Source: JBBTVI01 sp038063315
Lineage (GTDB): Bacteria > Patescibacteriota > Minisyncoccia > Sungbacterales > HO2-52-23
Assembly: GCA_038063315.1 (NCBI GenBank)
Contig: JBBTVI010000053.1
Span: forward strand, 1 to 26,192
Direction: 5' to 3'
Length of the DNA stretch: 26,192 bases
This document shows, in pieces, positions 7,038 to 14,203 of this stretch. The notes under the pieces were generated by a model. That model was not told the DNA's origin and did not search any database. It saw only the letters and a list, made by a program, of their open reading frames with translations. Numbering within the stretch: the stretch's first letter is position 1; every line of letters begins with the position of its first letter. Made by a program: the position numbers and the translations under genes.

Positions 7038-7385
7038 ATGGATGCCATCGAGAGAAAGTGGGCCGATGAATTCCGTCAGTGGCGGAGATTGGGCAGCAGC
7101 ATGCAGGTAATACTGGTAGATCACAGAGTCAATTTTGAAGAAGTGGAAACTCGCATTCAAGCGGTGATCGCCAGTGTTCAACAGACGACACCTTCGCCTA
7201 TCAAGCGAGTCAAGGTTATCCCTCATGAATGGATCGAGGATTGCAATTTCATATCCATCGACATTCTCTTTGAGCCCGAGATAGGGCAATCCTTCTGCCA
7301 AATATATGATAGGGAGTTAATAGAGATGATCCAAGCATGTGTAGCGCCATCGTTGCTCCGTGCTGGGAATAGAAAATTATCGTAA
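7038..7385 (+). CDS. Orphan protein of unknown function
   Basis: The 115-residue product has no recognised motif. It looks soluble and mixed alpha/beta: a helical N-terminus (AIERKWADEFRQWRRL), a strand MQVILVDHRV, a helix with EEVETRIQAVIASV, strands around RVKVIPHEW and FISIDILFEP, and a C-terminal helix ELIEMIQACVA. I chose ATG 7038 because AGGGAGGT ends 7 nt before it; a GTG at 7029 would overlap that site. A strong terminator follows. It stands alone in the accessory stretch between tRNA-Glu and a transposase relic. Confidence 0.65.
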   Translation: MDAIERKWADEFRQWRRLGSSMQVILVDHRVNFEEVETRIQAVIASVQQTTPSPIKRVKVIPHEWIEDCNFISIDILFEPEIGQSFCQIYDRELIEMIQACVAPSLLRAGNRKLS

Positions 7386-7424
7386 GGATATAATTCTTTC
7401 GAGTTTGGACGACGCAGAATACTT

Positions 7425-7456
7425 GAGCTCGGCGTAAAACCCGAGCTCTTTTTTTT
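7425..7456 (+). terminator. Rho-independent terminator
   Basis: GAGCTCGG (7425-7432) pairs with CCGAGCTC (7441-7448), followed by eight T. Confidence 0.85.
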
Positions 7457-7467
7457 GGCAAAAGGCC

Positions 7468-7710
7468 CTGAAGGATACAAAGGGACAGATTGAAGGATTA
7501 AATCCCTTATCCACGGCTCCAATCAGACGCCGGACAAGGATTGTTCCTCTTTCTCTCACCGAACGCATCATTGCGCTCTGGCTTTTGTGGTACAACGGAG
7601 AACGGCCGCATTATGATTATGCTCTTGGACAGGTTTCTCCCTTCCGTTCTATGATGCGGTCATTAACACAAGAGGAGTGCCAAATGTGGTGGACGGGTAC
7701 AAAAATTTGA
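7468..7710 (+). pseudogene. C-terminal relic of a DDE (IS481/rve-like) transposase
   Basis: Frame 7468-7710 has no start codon near its beginning but encodes LTERIIALWLLWYNGERPHY, then DYALGQVSPFRSMM, and ends at TGA 7708. The W-YN-ERPH-AL-SP pattern is the conserved end of rve-type transposases, after the last catalytic Glu. The upstream catalytic Asp and Glu motifs are absent; the region before it is a terminator and an unrelated gene. The relic therefore marks an old insertion. Its stop codon overlaps the -35 box of the next promoter. Confidence 0.7.
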
Positions 7711-7735
7711 CAGATATTTATGAATTTGTTATTGT
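7707..7735 (+). promoter_or_regulatory. Promoter of the PemK-like gene
   Basis: TTGACA (7707-7712), a 17-nt spacer and TATTGT (7730-7735). The -35 box is perfect and is partly made of the last codon and stop of the transposase relic. The leader would be about 50 nt. Confidence 0.6.
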
Positions 7736-7791
7736 AGTATTACGGTTTTCAAGTTGTGTGCTGAAAGATCTTTTACAGGAAAGGGGATTAC

Positions 7792-8403
7792 ATGAATACC
7801 ACCGATAGGGTTTGCGACCTCACCCCGGGAACTATATGGAGTACGGTCCCGTACGACCACAGCGGACAGACAAATGGGCCACTGGTTTGCATACTCCAAA
7901 CGCCGCAACACAGCAACGGGGAGGACGAGGTTGCGGTCATTATGGTCTGTTCGGTTTCAAGAGAGGGGATTGGTGATGCTTGCGCGCATGATCTGATTTT
8001 GGCGGAAGGACAGTACGGCATACCATTCGCGTGTATGATCCGTACTAGCGATGTGTTTCCGACGACAGCGCGATATTTTAAACAGGACATCGGCCAAGTG
8101 CCAACGGAGATCTTAAGAATTCTCCGTAAGATGGCAACGTGTCCGGAACACTTGATGCATCGCGCCATCGGGTGTGACGGAGTCGAGGTGACGGATATGG
8201 ATGGACATGCCATGGTGCAATACCGCGACATCATTTGCGGGAGACCGCTTGAGTCTCAATTCGATCCACGGCTTATACGATTGCGATGTGGCGCGCATAA
8301 GCACATCTATCTCTCATGCGAAGCAAGAAAGTGTTCTTGCAACGGCAGGAGGCGGAGGTTTAATCCGGGCATTCTTTATGACTCGATGACCCACAGCGCG
8401 TGA
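7792..8403 (+). CDS. Orphan protein, possible PemK/MazF-like fold with Cys-rich tail
   Basis: The 203-residue product is not clearly recognised. Residues about 11-110 follow the pattern of PemK/MazF proteins: PGTIWSTVPYD, GPLVCILQTP, AVIMVCSVSRE, YGIPFACMIRTSDVFPTT and a final amphipathic helix VPTEILRILRKM. This is a fold-level guess. The remaining 90 residues contain seven or more Cys and His, including CGAHKHIYLSC and CSC, and end in RRRRFNPG, which could bind metal or nucleic acid. AGGAAAGGGG precedes ATG 7792. No antitoxin-like partner overlaps it. The stop codon lies in the loop of its own terminator. Confidence 0.6.
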   Translation: MNTTDRVCDLTPGTIWSTVPYDHSGQTNGPLVCILQTPQHSNGEDEVAVIMVCSVSREGIGDACAHDLILAEGQYGIPFACMIRTSDVFPTTARYFKQDIGQVPTEILRILRKMATCPEHLMHRAIGCDGVEVTDMDGHAMVQYRDIICGRPLESQFDPRLIRLRCGAHKHIYLSCEARKCSCNGRRRRFNPGILYDSMTHSA

Positions 8404-8420
8404 TGCTGTGGGTCTTTTTT
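8388..8420 (+). terminator. Terminator overlapping the stop codon
   Basis: GACCCACAGC (8388-8397) pairs with GCTGTGGGTC (8405-8414), a perfect 10-bp stem, followed by six T. The TGA at 8401-8403 is inside the 7-nt loop. Confidence 0.9.
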
Positions 8421-8427
8421 GAAAAAC

Positions 8428-8456
8428 TTGACATTTTTAATAATGAGGCATATAGT
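8428..8456 (+). promoter_or_regulatory. Promoter of the secreted protease
   Basis: TTGACA (8428-8433), a 17-nt spacer and TATAGT (8451-8456) are near consensus. A TATAAT at 8463-8468 is an alternative -10 without a good -35. The leader is about 120-125 nt, unusually long for this window. Confidence 0.75.
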
Positions 8457-8520
8457 GCGATATATAATTCAAGTCGCCAAAAATCAGTCGAAAGCAGGTT
8501 TTTATAACAAAATTGCCGTG

Positions 8521-8570
8521 TGTAAAAATGAGCGTTGGCGCGTAAAGCGCATCAATTCTCCGTTTTTACA
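8521..8570 (+). promoter_or_regulatory. Hairpin in the protease mRNA leader
   Basis: TGTAAAAA (8521-8528) pairs with TTTTTACA (8563-8570). Inside, GCGC (8538-8541) pairs with GCGC (8547-8550), and TTG with CAA. The structure ends 17 nt before the start codon and lacks a T run, so it is more likely a stability or translation element than a terminator. Confidence 0.45.
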
Positions 8571-8587
8571 GCAGCAAGAAATGCAGT

Positions 8588-9832
8588 ATGTTAAGAATTA
8601 AAGCAACAATCGCGGGAATAGCCGCTCTGGCGTCGGTTTTCGGAGTCGGCGCAATCCTGACGCATGGGGCGGGCGTGTCCGAGACGACAGGCAAAATTCC
8701 GGGGCACTACATCGTTGTGCTCAAAGACGGCGTCTCCGCAGACAATGCGGCGGATGATTTAAGCCGCGCGCATGGTCTTGGCGTTTCGCATATCTATCGG
8801 CATGCGCTTAAGGGTTTTTCGGCCGTGGTTCCGGACGGACGGCTCGACGCGCTCAAGCGCGATCCACGCGTCGCATTCATCAGTGAGGATCGTGAGGTGA
8901 CGGTTTTCGCGGATACGGTTCCGACCGGAATCAACCGCGTAGATGCGGAACAAACCGCCACGCATACGAATAAAGGAGCAGGCGTGCATGTTGCGGTTAT
9001 TGATACAGGCATTGACACAAAACACCCGGATCTGAAAGCCAATATCGCAGGCGGAAAAAATTGTTCAACGGGCAGAAGTTATGTGGACGGCAACGGCCAC
9101 GGCACGCATGTTGCGGGAACAATTGCAGCGAGCCAAAATGGCTTCGGAGTCGTGGGAGTTGCGCCGCAAGCGAAATTGTGGGCTGTCCGCGTTCTTAATA
9201 ATTCCGGCTCCGGCACATGGTCGTCCGTCATCTGTGGCATTGATTTTGTGACATCCAAAGCGCCTGCGAACGGCGGCCCCATTACCGTCGCGAATATGAG
9301 TTTGGGCGGCGGAGGCGCAAGCGATAATAACTGCGGCAATACGAATAACGATGCTTTGCATAAAGCAATCTGCGCGTCGCGCGACGCCGGCGTCACATAC
9401 GTGGTGGCCGCGGGCAACAGCGGCGCAAACGCAAATACCAGCGTCCCAGCGGCGTATGACGACGCGGTCATCACCGTCTCGGCGCTTGCGGATTCCGATG
9501 GCGCAAGCGGCGGACTTGGTGGCGCAACCGGCTACGGCGCGGACGACACATTCGCGACGTTCAGCAATTACGGCAGCGTTGTGGACATCGGCGCCCCGGG
9601 TGTTAACATATACTCCACATGGAAAGGCGGGGCTTATGCGACGATCAGCGGGACGAGCATGGCAAGCCCGCATGCTGCGGGCGCGGCCGCGCTCTATATC
9701 GCGACCCATCCGGGAGCAACATGGACAACTGTACGGAGCGCTCTTCAGTCCACGGGCGAAGCTTTGGGAGCCGGGCATACGGATCCGTCAGGAGATCATC
9801 CTGAACGGGTACTCGACGCGGAAACCCTGTAA
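8588..9832 (+). CDS. Secreted proteinase K-like subtilase (S8)
   Basis: This is a serine endopeptidase predicted to be exported and self-activated. The 414 residues comprise a signal peptide (about 1-28, MLRIK then a hydrophobic run), an I9 inhibitor propeptide (about 38-107, YIVVLKDGVS to DREVTVFAD) and a catalytic domain. The triad is Asp139 in VIDTGID, His171 in GHGTHVAGT and Ser357 in GTSMASPH; Asn277 in AAGNSG forms the oxyanion hole. The mature part has four Cys (159, 216, 249, 262), consistent with disulfides. It lies alone between its own promoter and a strong terminator. The ribosome site is poor. A role in feeding or host interaction is inference. Confidence 0.95.
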   Translation: MLRIKATIAGIAALASVFGVGAILTHGAGVSETTGKIPGHYIVVLKDGVSADNAADDLSRAHGLGVSHIYRHALKGFSAVVPDGRLDALKRDPRVAFISEDREVTVFADTVPTGINRVDAEQTATHTNKGAGVHVAVIDTGIDTKHPDLKANIAGGKNCSTGRSYVDGNGHGTHVAGTIAASQNGFGVVGVAPQAKLWAVRVLNNSGSGTWSSVICGIDFVTSKAPANGGPITVANMSLGGGGASDNNCGNTNNDALHKAICASRDAGVTYVVAAGNSGANANTSVPAAYDDAVITVSALADSDGASGGLGGATGYGADDTFATFSNYGSVVDIGAPGVNIYSTWKGGAYATISGTSMASPHAAGAAALYIATHPGATWTTVRSALQSTGEALGAGHTDPSGDHPERVLDAETL

Positions 9833-9853
9833 TCCGGAAAATTACTTTGATCC

Positions 9854-9888
9854 AAAATCCCCGCGCACTCTGCGCGGGGATTTTGTTT
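9854..9888 (+). terminator. Strong terminator of the protease gene
   Basis: AAAATCCCCGCGCA (9854-9867) pairs with TGCGCGGGGATTTT (9871-9884), a 14-bp stem with a 3-nt loop and T-rich tail on both strands. Confidence 0.9.
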
Positions 9889-9900
9889 GTAAATCCTCAC

Positions 9901-10064
9901 AGCCGTCATTGCGAGCCGAAGGCGAAACAATCCAGAATTTCTGTGTTTATGGATATGGATTGCTTCGTCGTCTGACTCCTCGCAATGACGATTCCCTTTG
10001 GATTGCGGAGCTTGTCCAGAGTGAAGTGAAGGATCGTCCTGCAGCATGACTCCTCGTAATGACG
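9901..10064. repeat. CATTGCGAG-family compound element
   Basis: A complete element (GCCGTCATTGCGAGCCG to CTCCTCGCAATGACG near 9990) is followed directly by a second right arm with GGATTGCGGAGCTTGTCCAG and CTCCTCGTAATGACG, as if one copy had landed in or recombined with another. Confidence 0.85.
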
Positions 10065-10070
10065 CATGTA

Positions 10071-10079
10071 TGTTATACT
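10071..10079 (+). promoter_or_regulatory. Extended -10 promoter of ABC ATPase gene
   Basis: TGTTATACT is an extended -10 box ending 8 nt before ATG 10088; no good -35 is seen. Transcription would start about 2 nt before the ATG. Confidence 0.6.
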
Positions 10080-10087
10080 ATTCCTAT

Positions 10088-10822
10088 ATGTTAAAAGTTG
10101 ATCATATCACAAAAAAATTCGGGTCTGTTTCCGCGTTGAATGATGTGTCTCTCGTGGTTCAACCCGGAGAAATTTTTGCGCTCATCGGACCAAACGGCTC
10201 GGGCAAGACCACAATGATCAAACTCATCGCGGGTCTGCTTCGGCCGGATGCAGGGCTGGTCACTGTTGCGGATGCGGATACAGTAAAAGATCCCATCCGC
10301 GCAAAATCGGCGATCGGCTACATTCCAGATGAGCCCGTAGTTTGGTCCGGCATGACGGGCGGGGAATACCTTCATATCACCGGCGCGCTCTATGGCATGG
10401 AGGAAGAAGCCCGCACGCGCCGCATCAATGAAATGCTCGCGCTCTTCGGCCTCGGAAGTATGGAGACGGCGTATTTCGACGACTATTCGCGCGGCAACAA
10501 GCAGAAATTTACCATCATGGCTGCCCTCATGCACGATCCGAAGCTCCTCCTGATTGATGAGCCGATCGTGGGGCTCGATCCCTCAAGCGCCGCAATCGCG
10601 AAAGGGGAGTTTCAAAAATTCGCGCGCTCGGGCGGGGCCGCGCTCCTGACAACGCATACGCTGACGGTCGCGGAAGAAATCGCAACGCGGATCGGCATTC
10701 TTGTCTCCGGCCGCCTTGCGGGTTCCGGAACAATGGAGGAACTACGCCGCGCAAAAAATCTTCCGTCCGGCGCGTCGCTTGAGGATATTTATGGGGCGTT
10801 TGCAATGAGGAATGCGAATTGA
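10088..10822 (+). CDS. ABC transporter ATP-binding protein
   Basis: This is the cytosolic ATPase of an ABC-2-type exporter. In 244 residues it has Walker A GPNGSGKT (34-41), Walker B LLLIDEP (153-159), D-loop GLDPSS and switch His190. The signature motif is YSRGNKQK, not LSGGQ, as in several ABC-2 exporter ATPases. I chose ATG 10088 (MLKVDHITKKFG) because family homology starts there and a promoter ends 8 nt upstream; an earlier in-frame ATG lies in the repeat. The membrane subunit follows 256 bp downstream, with a compound repeat between. Substrate unknown. Confidence 0.93.
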   Translation: MLKVDHITKKFGSVSALNDVSLVVQPGEIFALIGPNGSGKTTMIKLIAGLLRPDAGLVTVADADTVKDPIRAKSAIGYIPDEPVVWSGMTGGEYLHITGALYGMEEEARTRRINEMLALFGLGSMETAYFDDYSRGNKQKFTIMAALMHDPKLLLIDEPIVGLDPSSAAIAKGEFQKFARSGGAALLTTHTLTVAEEIATRIGILVSGRLAGSGTMEELRRAKNLPSGASLEDIYGAFAMRNAN

Positions 10823-11067
10823 AAAAGTCATTGCGAGGAGTCAGACGATCCTTCACTTCACTCTGGACAAGCTCCGCAATCCAGAGGGAGTCGTCATTGC
10901 GAGGAGTCCTGCTGCAGGACGACGAAGCAATCCAGCATTTCTGCCTTTACGGATTGCTTCGTCGCTGCTGCTCCTCGCGATGACAATCGAAATGGATTGC
11001 CGCGCGCCCCCTCGATGAGCTCGGGGTCGCTCGCAATGACGGATGGAGGGCTTTTGTAATGGTTTCT
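10821..11067. repeat. CATTGCGAG-family compound element inside the ABC operon
   Basis: It begins GAAAAAGTCATTGCGAGGAG, overlapping the TGA stop of the ATPase gene, contains at least two further core words (CGTCATTGCGAGGAG near 10892, CTCGCAATGACGG near 11030) and ends in GGTTTCT at 11061-11067, the inverse of the AGAAACC terminus. Confidence 0.85.
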
Positions 11068-11078
11068 CACTTATTCCC

Positions 11079-12788
11079 ATGTTCTCCCTTCTTTTACTCC
11101 GTCATCATCTCCGGCGCATCGGCCGCTATTTCCGAAGGAATCGGGTCGCCAAGATTATCACCGTTTTTCTCTTTTTGCTGGTGTTTGCCGCCATCGCGGC
11201 GGGCGTGTATTTGTTTTTTACCCGGGGCCTCCGCTCGATTGCGGGCGACCCGTTTCTCCGCGTCGCCATTCCGCTCTACATCAATGAATTGTTCTTTTTG
11301 ATTGTAGGCTATCTGATGGCCTCAAGCGCCCTCATCAGCGGTCTCTTCGCGCTTTTTCGTAAGGAAGATTCCTGGGTTGTCGCAACTCCGCGCTACCGGG
11401 CGATCCCATGGAATGTCGCGCGAGAAGTGTCGGCAGCCGCGCTTTGGCCACTGCTGTTGATTGCTATTCCGGCGGTCATTGCGCTTCGATCGCTTTTTGA
11501 TCTCACACCCTTCGGATTTATCGTTCTTGGTCTTGCCGTTGTCGGGCTTGCGGCCGTGGCCGTCGGATCAGCGCTCGTGATTGTCTTTCTTGTCGCCGAA
11601 ATCGGCATGCTCACGCGGCGCATTTTACACAGGGTCGCCGCTCCGCGGACAATAATGTCTGCCGGAGTTTTTCTCGTCCTTGCCGCGGCATCGTTTTTGA
11701 GTTGGCAGGCATTGACCGGAGTGCGGCTGCGGCAATTTTTCCAGGCCCAGGATTTGAGTTCGCTCACGGTCAATATTGAAGGCATCGTCCGCCCATTCCG
11801 TTTTTTTCCGTCGCATCAGGCGGCGATGACGGCGTATCATCTGTCAACCGGAAACGCCCGGGGCGCAATGAAACCTCTGTCAATACTTGCCGCGCTGGCG
11901 CTTGTCGCGGGCGCGCTCTATGCGGCACTCTCCCGTCATTTTCTTCCGCTTTGGCAAATGGCGCAGGAGGGGCGTCTTGAGGCGCGTTCGCGCCTTCCAT
12001 TTCCCGCCGGGCGGAGCATCCGCGCCTCTAAAGCGATCTTTAACCGTTTGCGCCGATTCATCCGCGGCCCTTTGGGAGCGGTTGCGGCCAAAGAAGCGCT
12101 CGTCTTTTTTCGAAACGGGAAAGGGATATTGTGGCTCGGTTTTATGGGAACGCTTCTCGTTATTCAGCTTGCCCTCAGTTCATTTCTCCGCCATACAATC
12201 GTTGAATACGGCGCGGACGCGGTATTCCGCGTCGCATTTGTCCGATCGCTCCAAATCGCTGTTATCGCTTATTTTATGAGCGCGTTTGCGCTACGTTTCG
12301 CGTTTCCGTCGTTCAGCGCGGAGCTCCGCACCGCGTGGATTTTTGCAAGCGCCCCGGTTGATTTTCGGAATGTATTTTACGCGAAGCTGCTCTTTTTCGC
12401 GCCGTTTTTCATCGCGGTCGGAATTGCCGTCGGAATTCTCACCGGATCTTTGATTCCGCTGACGGCAGCCGAATGGCTTGTTTTTCTATTCCTTCTCGGC
12501 CTGATGTCTTTTGTCATCACTCTTCTGGGACTCTCTTTGGGGGCGCTATTCCCTAATTTTGATACCGATGATCCGCAGATTCTGAGCACCTCTCTTCCGG
12601 GTCTTGGCTTCACTTTCATTGCCCTCGCCTACGGTGCCTCAAGCGCATATTTTTTCTATTCCTTCGCGGCCTTGGGAACGCCAATGCCCATTATTTTGTT
12701 CGCCGCGGGGTCTCTTGCTTCCGGTTTTCTACTGGCCCGCATCGCGGCACGCTCCCTCACGCGTCTCGAGTTTGCACGGATACGATAG
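11079..12788 (+). CDS. ABC exporter membrane subunit
   Basis: The 569-residue product is strongly hydrophobic with around a dozen predicted membrane segments. The first is at about 26-47; later ones include ILWLGFMGTLLVIQLALSS and LVFLFLLGLMSFVITLLGLS. A cytosolic basic region lies mid-protein (EGRLEARSRLPFPAGRSIRA), followed by GAVAAKEALVFFRNGKG, which resembles the ATPase-contacting segment of ABC exporter permeases. I chose ATG 11079 because the 12 codons before it come from the terminal inverted repeat of the preceding element. Pairing with the upstream ATPase is inferred from strand and order. Substrate unknown. Confidence 0.8.
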   Translation: MFSLLLLRHHLRRIGRYFRRNRVAKIITVFLFLLVFAAIAAGVYLFFTRGLRSIAGDPFLRVAIPLYINELFFLIVGYLMASSALISGLFALFRKEDSWVVATPRYRAIPWNVAREVSAAALWPLLLIAIPAVIALRSLFDLTPFGFIVLGLAVVGLAAVAVGSALVIVFLVAEIGMLTRRILHRVAAPRTIMSAGVFLVLAAASFLSWQALTGVRLRQFFQAQDLSSLTVNIEGIVRPFRFFPSHQAAMTAYHLSTGNARGAMKPLSILAALALVAGALYAALSRHFLPLWQMAQEGRLEARSRLPFPAGRSIRASKAIFNRLRRFIRGPLGAVAAKEALVFFRNGKGILWLGFMGTLLVIQLALSSFLRHTIVEYGADAVFRVAFVRSLQIAVIAYFMSAFALRFAFPSFSAELRTAWIFASAPVDFRNVFYAKLLFFAPFFIAVGIAVGILTGSLIPLTAAEWLVFLFLLGLMSFVITLLGLSLGALFPNFDTDDPQILSTSLPGLGFTFIALAYGASSAYFFYSFAALGTPMPIILFAAGSLASGFLLARIAARSLTRLEFARIR

Positions 12789-12806
12789 AGTTCATAAAGG
12801 AAGGAA

Positions 12807-12834
12807 TTGACTAACCAGAGCGCTTTGGTATGCT
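12807..12834 (+). promoter_or_regulatory. Promoter of the micro-protein pair, near-leaderless
   Basis: TTGACT (12807-12812), a 16-nt spacer and TATGCT (12829-12834), preceded by TGG as an extended -10. ATG 12841 lies 6 nt further on. Confidence 0.65.
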
Positions 12835-12840
12835 AAATGT

Positions 12841-13038
12841 ATGGAGGCCATTTTGCGGCAGAGGCGCAATAAAGCATACGCGAAGTGGGTAAAAGAAGTT
12901 GCACTTCTGTTTCTTGCTGCGCTCGTCGTACAAAATATTGTTGGCGGGGCGTCAGTATACGATATGACAGTTATTGTCGGGGTCGTCTCATCCGGATTGC
13001 TCTATTATATCGCCTATCGGTTAATGGAAAAATCATGA
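12841..13038 (+). CDS. Small membrane protein, first of an overlapping pair
   Basis: The 65-residue product has a basic amphipathic N-terminus (LRQRRNKAYAKWVKEV) and two hydrophobic segments at about 20-38 and 42-60. No family is assigned with confidence. Its stop overlaps the next start in ATGA, so the two are probably translated together. A dedicated promoter separates it from the exporter gene. Confidence 0.7.
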   Translation: MEAILRQRRNKAYAKWVKEVALLFLAALVVQNIVGGASVYDMTVIVGVVSSGLLYYIAYRLMEKS

Positions 13039-13121
13039 ACAATCTTATTATCGTTTTTATAGGGGGCGTCGCAATCGCGCTGATGCTTTGGTATCTCACG
13101 ACGCACCGCAAACATATTTAA
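13035..13121 (+). CDS. 28-residue single-pass membrane micro-protein
   Basis: The sequence is an N-terminal MNN, one membrane helix (LIIVFIGGVAIALMLWYL) and a basic tail (TTHRKHI). It overlaps the preceding stop by 4 nt (ATGA), typical of translational coupling. The coupling and clean single-helix shape support it as real despite its size. It may form a complex with the upstream 65-residue protein; this is inference. Confidence 0.6.
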   Translation: MNNLIIVFIGGVAIALMLWYLTTHRKHI

Positions 13122-13196
13122 CTCAATCAAGGCGGGTGGGCATCGGCGTCATGTCCGGCTTTTATTGCAATGCCCGCTGTTTCTCATCAACTCTAT

Positions 13197-14135
13197 CTAC
13201 GTCGAGACGTCTATCTGAAATACCCGACGCGTCGCAAGGCCGACAAGAAACGATACGGCCGCAGCCCCTAAACTGAAGAGAATCATCTCGCCGAATTGTC
13301 TGAGAAACGGGCGGTCAAAAAGCAGGGACGTATAAAACGAGGTTGCGCCAACGACGGCAAATGCAAGTACAAACATGACGGCAACCGCCGCAGCCGTGCC
13401 GGACAGCAGAAAAAATGGGGCGATAAGGAGAAAGACGACCGCGCCGTACGCAGTGCCCGTGTAACCCGCCGCTTGCGGCGGGTTTTTGCCTTCCTCGTGG
13501 CGCGCCTGCATATAGGCGGAGGCGGCCATGGAGAGTGCGGCGGCAACACCGACGATAAGGCCCGTCATCCCGACAATGGAATTCCGGCCGAATGCAAACG
13601 CAAATCCGGTGAGCGCTCCGGTGAGTTCAATAAGGCCGTCGTTCAGGCCCAGGACGATATTTCCGATAACGCGCGATTGTCCGGCGCCCAAATCCGTAAT
13701 AATGTGCCGCTCGTGCGATTCCTCATCGCGAATCATTTGCGCGACGGCATCATGCAGTGTGGGATCCGCGGTTTTCAAAAATTCCCTATACCGATTGATA
13801 GCGGCGTGTTCTTTACGTTCAATCAATGCGATCACCGCGGCGGGCCCGAAAATCGCGCGCAGAATAAAAATAAGCCGCAAAGCAAGTTTTTCTCTGGTCG
13901 ATGGGGCAGGAGCAAGAGAGGGGGATACGACGCCTCTCTCCAAGTCCTTCCCTGCGCGGTCCTGAGCCGGAGATCGCACCGTAGCATGCCGAATCCAAAA
14001 TTCATAATGCTCTTTTTCCTCCGCGGCGAATTCCTCCAGGGCGCGCCGCGCAGCCGCATCTTTTTCCCGTCCGGCGAGTGCCATGTACATCCGATAATCG
14101 CGATACTCTGCCCGCGCAAAATCTTCAGGAGTCAT
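13197..14135 (-). CDS. Rubrerythrin-VIT1/CCC1 fusion metal transporter
   Basis: This fusion links a ferritin-like di-iron domain to a VIT1/CCC1 Fe/Mn transporter; relatives such as MbfA remove iron from the cytosol. In 312 residues, the N-terminal part carries Glu10, E40xxH43, Glu106 and E138xxH141, the ligands expected for a di-iron four-helix bundle. From about 155 the VIT domain follows, with VLGLNDGLIELTGALTGFAF and GVAAALSMAASAYMQARHE. About four or five membrane helices run to the C-terminus. Residues about 52-82 are a Pro/Arg-rich linker. It is divergently transcribed from truD with 68 bp between starts. Iron detoxification is the likely role; direction and metal are inferred. Confidence 0.9.
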   Translation of the reverse strand: MTPEDFARAEYRDYRMYMALAGREKDAAARRALEEFAAEEKEHYEFWIRHATVRSPAQDRAGKDLERGVVSPSLAPAPSTREKLALRLIFILRAIFGPAAVIALIERKEHAAINRYREFLKTADPTLHDAVAQMIRDEESHERHIITDLGAGQSRVIGNIVLGLNDGLIELTGALTGFAFAFGRNSIVGMTGLIVGVAAALSMAASAYMQARHEEGKNPPQAAGYTGTAYGAVVFLLIAPFFLLSGTAAAVAVMFVLAFAVVGATSFYTSLLFDRPFLRQFGEMILFSLGAAAVSFLVGLATRRVFQIDVST

Positions 14136-14142
14136 AAGGGGT

Positions 14143-14151
14143 AGTATAACA
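14143..14151 (-). promoter_or_regulatory. Extended -10 promoter of the VIT1 fusion
   Basis: The minus strand reads TGTTATACT, the same extended -10 as before the ABC ATPase gene. The ATG is 7 nt further on, so the message should be leaderless. Confidence 0.6.
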
Positions 14152-14189
14152 GAAAAACCGTCGCCGTGGAATTTATAGTCATTATGCGC

Positions 14190-14195
14190 TACACT
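14190..14195 (+). promoter_or_regulatory. -10 box of truD
   Basis: TACACT ends 8 nt before ATG 14204; the -35 is not convincing. Confidence 0.4.
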
Positions 14196-14203
14196 GCAAA
14201 TTA

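Noticed and set aside
8419..8601. 60-codon ORF before the protease
   Set aside because: It covers a near-consensus promoter and a structured leader and overlaps the real start; no ribosome site.
9065..9778. 237-codon minus-strand ORF opposite the protease
   Set aside because: Shadow frame rich in Arg, Ala and Cys, caused by the GC pattern of the real gene.
11043..11078. Earlier start for the ABC membrane subunit
   Set aside because: The first 12 codons come from the terminal inverted repeat of the upstream element.
13296..14144. 282-codon plus-strand ORF opposite the VIT1 fusion
   Set aside because: It is a shadow of a well-supported transporter gene; its translation is highly charged and has no family features.
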